The translations under genes and the position numbers were made by a program. This document shows, piece by piece, positions 6,197 to 9,853 of a stretch of DNA of 9,853 nucleotides. The stretch lies in assembly GCA_028066355.1 (NCBI GenBank), contig JALCBP010000085.1, forward strand, positions 1 to 9,853. The letters are read 5' to 3'. A model generated the notes under the pieces. It worked only from the letters and a program-made list of their open reading frames with translations, was not told where the DNA came from and ran no database searches. How positions within the stretch are numbered: position 1 is the first letter of the stretch; every line of letters begins with the position of its first letter. Source of the stretch: UBA1268 sp002694955 (lineage in GTDB: Bacteria > Planctomycetota > Planctomycetia > Pirellulales > UBA1268).

Positions 6197-7384
6197 ATGA
6201 GTTTTAAGCTATTTATTTCACATGTGTATTTTTTCGTTTCTTTAGCTTTCCTTGTTGGTGACACGCACGCCAAGCAACTCAATGGATTTGATCTTATAGC
6301 CATTGAGAAACCCCGTGTGCTTGGAAAAGCAAACAACTATCTAGACGAACCTCCGGAAACAGTAACGTCATCACATTGTGAAAGAAGTGCTGGTGGTCGG
6401 CACGATTATTACTCAGAGGGTGATTATTGGTGGCCTGACCCAGAGAATCCTGACGGTCCCTTCATTCGAAGAGATGGTGAGACGTACCCTGAACTTTTTT
6501 TGGACCATCGCTTGGCCATGGTTCGGTTGAGTGAACTTGTAGGCACGCTTACTTCGGCATATCTCATTACAGAAGACGAGCGATATGCTGCACACGCTGT
6601 AACACATCTCGAAGCCTGGTTTGTGCAAAGCAGCACAAAAATGAATCCAAGTCTTCTTTATGGCCAGGCTATTCAGGGTCGATACAAAGGTCGGAGTATT
6701 GGTATTATCGATACGCTTCACCTCGCCGAGGTTGCTCGAAGTGCAAAAATTCTTTGTTCATCACCTTCATTTCCAACTAGTTCTCAAGTAGGTGTCAGGC
6801 AATGGTTTCAAACCTATTTGACGTGGATTAATACTCACGAATACGGCATTCGTGAAAAGAATCACCCAAATAATCACGGGGTGTGCTGGTCACTTCAGGC
6901 AGCTTCTTTCGCGGATTTCGTGGGCGAAGATGAAATCCTGCAATGGATTCGAGAGCAGTTTAAATCTGTTTATCTGCAAGAGATGATGGATGAGTCGGGT
7001 GGATTCCCAGCGGAACTAGCACGAACCAAGCCCTATGGATATTCACTTTTTGTTATTGATGCCATGGCTGGGGTGGCTCAGATTGTATCTACAGAAGCAG
7101 ATAATCTCTGGGAGTTTCAACTGCCAGACGGTCGTGGCATGCACCGCGGTATGAGATTTATTCTGCCGTATATCGAAGACAAATCTGCCTGGCCATTTCC
7201 AAAAGACATCATGTATTGGGAGGAATGGCCGGTACGGCACCCGAGCCTTCTTTTTGCTGGGCTTCACTATGGGGATCGCCATTATCTGAACGTCTGGAAA
7301 AACCTCGAAGCTGACCCAGAAACATTCGAAGTGAAGAGGAATCTTCCACTTCGCCATCCACTATTGTGGGTGTCAGGCAATTAA
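6197..7384 (+). CDS. Secreted alginate-lyase-family (PL5/PL38-like) polysaccharide lyase
   Basis: The 395-residue protein has a signal peptide with a likely cleavage after THA (residue 25) and one alpha-helical toroid domain of the Pfam alginate lyase type. Motifs include RHDYYSEGDYWWPDP (about 68-82), LEAWFVQSSTKMNPSLLYGQ (138-157), GRSIGIIDT (165-173), the catalytic-site NNHGVCW (N226, H227) and RTKPYGYS (R276, Y280/Y282). The Asn-His pair and a downstream Tyr are the residues used by PL5 lyases to cut uronic-acid chains by beta-elimination, so the protein is probably active. Related PL38 lyases share the same Pfam domain, so the substrate could be mannuronan or a glucuronic-acid-containing polymer. 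It probably acts in the periplasm on oligosaccharides. An AGGA lies immediately before the ATG, too close to be a normal ribosome binding site. It forms a likely operon with the preceding lipoprotein and converges with the fucosidase gene. Confidence 0.88.
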   Translation: MSFKLFISHVYFFVSLAFLVGDTHAKQLNGFDLIAIEKPRVLGKANNYLDEPPETVTSSHCERSAGGRHDYYSEGDYWWPDPENPDGPFIRRDGETYPELFLDHRLAMVRLSELVGTLTSAYLITEDERYAAHAVTHLEAWFVQSSTKMNPSLLYGQAIQGRYKGRSIGIIDTLHLAEVARSAKILCSSPSFPTSSQVGVRQWFQTYLTWINTHEYGIREKNHPNNHGVCWSLQAASFADFVGEDEILQWIREQFKSVYLQEMMDESGGFPAELARTKPYGYSLFVIDAMAGVAQIVSTEADNLWEFQLPDGRGMHRGMRFILPYIEDKSAWPFPKDIMYWEEWPVRHPSLLFAGLHYGDRHYLNVWKNLEADPETFEVKRNLPLRHPLLWVSGN

Positions 7385-7393
7385 GTAGACAGA

Positions 7394-7417
7394 GCTACTT
7401 GGTTGGCTACTTGGTTC
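7394..7417. repeat. Tandem 12-bp repeat between convergent genes
   Basis: GCTACTTGGTTG (7394-7405) is followed directly by GCTACTTGGTTC (7406-7417). AAGTAG at 7383-7388, overlapping the lyase stop codon, can pair with CTACTT in either copy. This gives a weak 6-bp hairpin with no T-run, so it is not a clear terminator. Confidence 0.4.
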
Positions 7418-7445
7418 GCTGTGCTGATGCATTTGATGTCCGATC

Positions 7446-8888
7446 TTACTGAGATACGTGGAGTGGATCTGCAATATCGAGCTCAACAACAGAAGCAATG
7501 TTGTGAAGCACAGGTTCTCCAACAAGGATCACCGTTTGTGCTGTACCAGATGTGATACGAAGCTCTTTTTTGTCAGAAAGGCGACGAGCAATTGCAGTTG
7601 TATCAGTTTCAATTGGTACAATAAGTTTTCCATCAGCAGGCCAATCAAAGATATGTAAATACAGTCGGGTCTTCCCGTCAGGTAGTGGCTTTTGTGAGCA
7701 TCGGCCCCAACTCAGTTTTTCAAAAGGACTGGCCTGTGTGCCATAGATTGCTTCACCATTAACATCCATCCACTCACCAATCGCTTTGAGTGACGCGATA
7801 CTTTCCTCGGGAATGCTTCCATCGCCGGTAGGACCAATATTTAACAGATAGTTTCCACCCTTGCTTGCGATATCAATGAGATTACGGATAAGCATCTCGT
7901 CAGATTTCCACGCATGATCATGCTCGCTGAACCCCCATGTGGTGTTCATTGTCATGCATGTTTCCCAATCGAGATGAGGGAGTCCAGTCGCCGGAATATG
8001 CTGTTCGGGTGTGATGAAGTCACCATACTTTGGGTCCAGTTGATCGGTGACGGCATGAGTTCCCATGCCACTAAAACCAGCTTCAGGAATTCGAAAGAGG
8101 CGGTTGTTCATAATGACATGTGGCTGTTTTTCTTTGACGCGGTCCATGAGTTCAAAAGCTTTCCAGGCTCTTTCTCCCTGAAAGTCTGTTGAACTGTAGT
8201 CCCACCACACAACGTCGATGGTTCCATAGTTGGACATCAGTTCATTCGCCTGTGCATGCAAGAACTGAATATATTTTTGGTGATCCCGATGGCCATTCGG
8301 GTATGGCTCACCCTTCAGTGGATAGGGCAACTCTTTGGACAAGAGATATGCATACTGATCATGGTGCCAGTCGATAACAGAGTGATAGAAACCGATTCGC
8401 AGCCCTTCTTTTCGGCAGGCCTCAACAATCTCTTTTACGAGATCACGATTGAGTACTGAGCCTGCATCAAAATCACTTGCCTTTGAATCATGTAACGCAA
8501 AACCATCATGATGCTTGGTGGTGAAAACAAGGTATCGGCAGCCAGCCCTCTTTGCCATCCGAGCCCACTGACTTGCAAAGTCTGCTTTGGGCCTAAATAG
8601 TGGAATCGCATTTTTTGCATAGGTTGCTGTATCAGCTTTGACCCGTTGCTGTATCCACTCCATCCCGCCTTTTGTTGCAACAGGCTTGCCTTCCCAGGTG
8701 CCTGCTAGTCCAGAATAAAGACCCCAGTGAACAAACATGCCAAACCGTGCGTTCCGCCACCATTGCATGCGGCTATCTCGTTGCTGAAGTGACTCGGTTG
8801 TAGCAGAGAGTTTGTCGGCAGCGGCTCTACCAGAAGGAAAAACAAGAGCGAGTGCAAAAAGTGCCAGTATGATCGGACGCTTTATCAT
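7446..8888 (-). CDS. Secreted GH29 alpha-L-fucosidase
   Basis: The 480-residue protein carries a signal peptide (residues 1-24, ending GRAAA) and a GH29 catalytic barrel. Family motifs are RNARFGMFVHWGLYS (45-59), YLVFTTKHHDGFALHDS (119-135), GFYHSVIDWHH (166-176), IDVVWWDYS with the probable nucleophile D230, and HLDWETCMTMNTTWGF (305-320), followed by NYLLNIGPTGDGSIP. A beta-sandwich C-terminal domain fills about residues 385-480. GH29 enzymes release alpha-linked L-fucose with retention, and the motif set is complete, so activity is expected. The acid/base Glu was not assigned (E295 and E309 are candidates). An AAGG lies seven bases before the ATG. The sulfatase gene ends 75 bp upstream on the same strand, so the two are probably one transcript that desulfates and then trims fucose from a sulfated glycan. 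Confidence 0.93.
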   Translation of the reverse strand: MIKRPIILALFALALVFPSGRAAADKLSATTESLQQRDSRMQWWRNARFGMFVHWGLYSGLAGTWEGKPVATKGGMEWIQQRVKADTATYAKNAIPLFRPKADFASQWARMAKRAGCRYLVFTTKHHDGFALHDSKASDFDAGSVLNRDLVKEIVEACRKEGLRIGFYHSVIDWHHDQYAYLLSKELPYPLKGEPYPNGHRDHQKYIQFLHAQANELMSNYGTIDVVWWDYSSTDFQGERAWKAFELMDRVKEKQPHVIMNNRLFRIPEAGFSGMGTHAVTDQLDPKYGDFITPEQHIPATGLPHLDWETCMTMNTTWGFSEHDHAWKSDEMLIRNLIDIASKGGNYLLNIGPTGDGSIPEESIASLKAIGEWMDVNGEAIYGTQASPFEKLSWGRCSQKPLPDGKTRLYLHIFDWPADGKLIVPIETDTTAIARRLSDKKELRITSGTAQTVILVGEPVLHNIASVVELDIADPLHVSQ

Positions 8889-8963
8889 CGTAGAACCTTA
8901 TTGGGTTTGCAGAGTTTTATTCCAAGAGCGTGCTCCCGTGCACACCAGATCTTTTGCTACTGA

Positions 8964-9853
8964 TTACTCACCAGTTGTCGGCTGTGAGGGTGGAAATCCA
9001 GACTGTTTCGCAGCTTTTGGTACGGCATCACGAAAGAAGTCATCCCTTATTTCATGGTAATACGTATAGGTTAGCAAACGGCACGGGACATTTTCTTTAT
9101 CCCATAAAGACCATTTTTTATAGAGTTCTTCGGCCTCATCAGGAAAGTCATCAACGACGTCGTGTGCTTCGCTGATGTCATTCGGCAAATGAAATAGCTG
9201 TGGAGACGAGCTGTCCTTATCTTGAATATGCTTTGTTCCATGTGAGTCAAGGACTGACCAAATGCGACCATTCGAACCACGCCAGAAAAGTGCATCATGT
9301 GGTGCTCCATTCTTTTGACCAGTGAGATAGGGTGTGAGATCAACACCTTCCATTAAGGGCAGGGTAGAAGTGTCTGCACCTGCAACACCAACAGCTGTGG
9401 CAGCTATATCGAGGGCATGAACCGGTGCTTCGAATGTTTGGCCACCAGCAATCCGTGCAGGCCAGGACAAAATAAAAGGAACATGAACGCCACCATCATA
9501 CATATTGCCTTTGCCACCCCGAAATGGCGTATTAGAAGAACCATTCCAATTCGTAGGTTTGCCAGGAGATGACTGTGGACCTCCATTGTCACTTAAAAAA
9601 AATATCAGGGTGTTGTCTCGAATATCATGTTTTTCAAGAGTGCGAATAACTTCGCCGATACCACGGTCCATCACATCAACCATGGCTGCATAAATACGAC
9701 GTTTCTTATTTTTAATGTGTGCATACCTTGCAATATCTTCATCAGGGGCCTGGTGTGGTAAGTGTGGTGCGTTGTATGCGAGGTAAAGAAAAAAAGGATT
9801 ATCTCTATTCGTTTCAACAAACTCAGCAGCATCATGACTGAGTGCTGTCGTGA
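8964..9853 (-). CDS. Sulfatase (S1 family), partial, N-terminus off the right edge
   Basis: About 296 codons are visible and the frame is open to the right edge. The Met at 9681-9683 is internal, because sulfatase sequence continues upstream of it. That upstream part reads FFLYLAYNAPHLPHQAPDEDI (in two parts: FFLYLAYNAPH and LPHQAPDEDI), followed by RRIYAAMVDVMDRGIG. Further on are LIFFLSDNGG, with the Asp-Asn pair that holds the calcium ion, and FRGGKGNMYDGGVHVPF, with the conserved active-site Lys, then LDIAATAVGVAG. These are hallmarks of the type I, formylglycine-dependent arylsulfatase-like family, which hydrolyses sulfate esters on polysaccharides. The Cys/Ser-x-Pro-x-Arg modification site and any signal peptide lie outside the window. 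The gene precedes the fucosidase by 75 bp, and this pairing suggests fucoidan-like or other sulfated fucose-containing substrates. The sulfate position cannot be read from this fragment. Confidence 0.93.
   Translation of the reverse strand, partial: TTALSHDAAEFVETNRDNPFFLYLAYNAPHLPHQAPDEDIARYAHIKNKKRRIYAAMVDVMDRGIGEVIRTLEKHDIRDNTLIFFLSDNGGPQSSPGKPTNWNGSSNTPFRGGKGNMYDGGVHVPFILSWPARIAGGQTFEAPVHALDIAATAVGVAGADTSTLPLMEGVDLTPYLTGQKNGAPHDALFWRGSNGRIWSVLDSHGTKHIQDKDSSSPQLFHLPNDISEAHDVVDDFPDEAEELYKKWSLWDKENVPCRLLTYTYYHEIRDDFFRDAVPKAAKQSGFPPSQPTTGE

Overview
The window looks like a draft scaffold or metagenome-assembled piece from a member of the Planctomycetota, probably marine. The pointers are a TIGR03067-type lipoprotein (a domain largely confined to that phylum), a sulfatase, alpha-L-fucosidase, alginate-lyase-like and GH10-like secreted set, and a small membrane-anchored protein with a Gly/Pro/Arg-rich tail of a kind I associate with planctomycetes. 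This placement is inferred from gene content and not from a marker gene. No RNA genes, insertion sequences, phage genes or CRISPR arrays were seen.

Left part (1-3281, all on the minus strand, read right to left): a 266-aa single-pass membrane protein of unknown function, then a secreted or anchored thermonuclease-like protein, then a beta-ketoacyl-ACP-synthase-like protein in which the catalytic cysteine is aspartate, then the N-terminal part of a small two-helix membrane protein that runs off the left edge. Between the first two genes sit three copies of a GTGTACA motif.

Middle (3282-3624): an intergenic stretch interrupted by a 100-N scaffold gap. The 55 bases on each side of the gap are identical, so the gap is probably an unmerged contig overlap and not missing DNA.

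Right part (3625-9853): a polysaccharide-related cluster. A divergent region at 5446-5618 separates a secreted GH10-like protein (minus) from a plus-strand pair, a TIGR03067 lipoprotein followed by a secreted PL5/PL38-like uronate lyase. Converging on that pair from the right is a minus-strand pair, a sulfatase (cut by the right edge) followed by a secreted GH29 alpha-L-fucosidase. Together the genes suggest breakdown of a sulfated polysaccharide containing fucose and uronic acid in the periplasm or outside the cell: the sulfatase removes sulfate esters, the fucosidase removes fucose, and the lyase cuts uronate linkages. The GH10-like protein has lost the usual acid/base glutamate and may bind or act differently.

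The two strongest points for follow-up are the two family members with altered active sites, the ketosynthase-like protein (Cys to Asp) and the GH10-like protein (acid/base Glu to His). I did not find a convincing wholly new system in the window.
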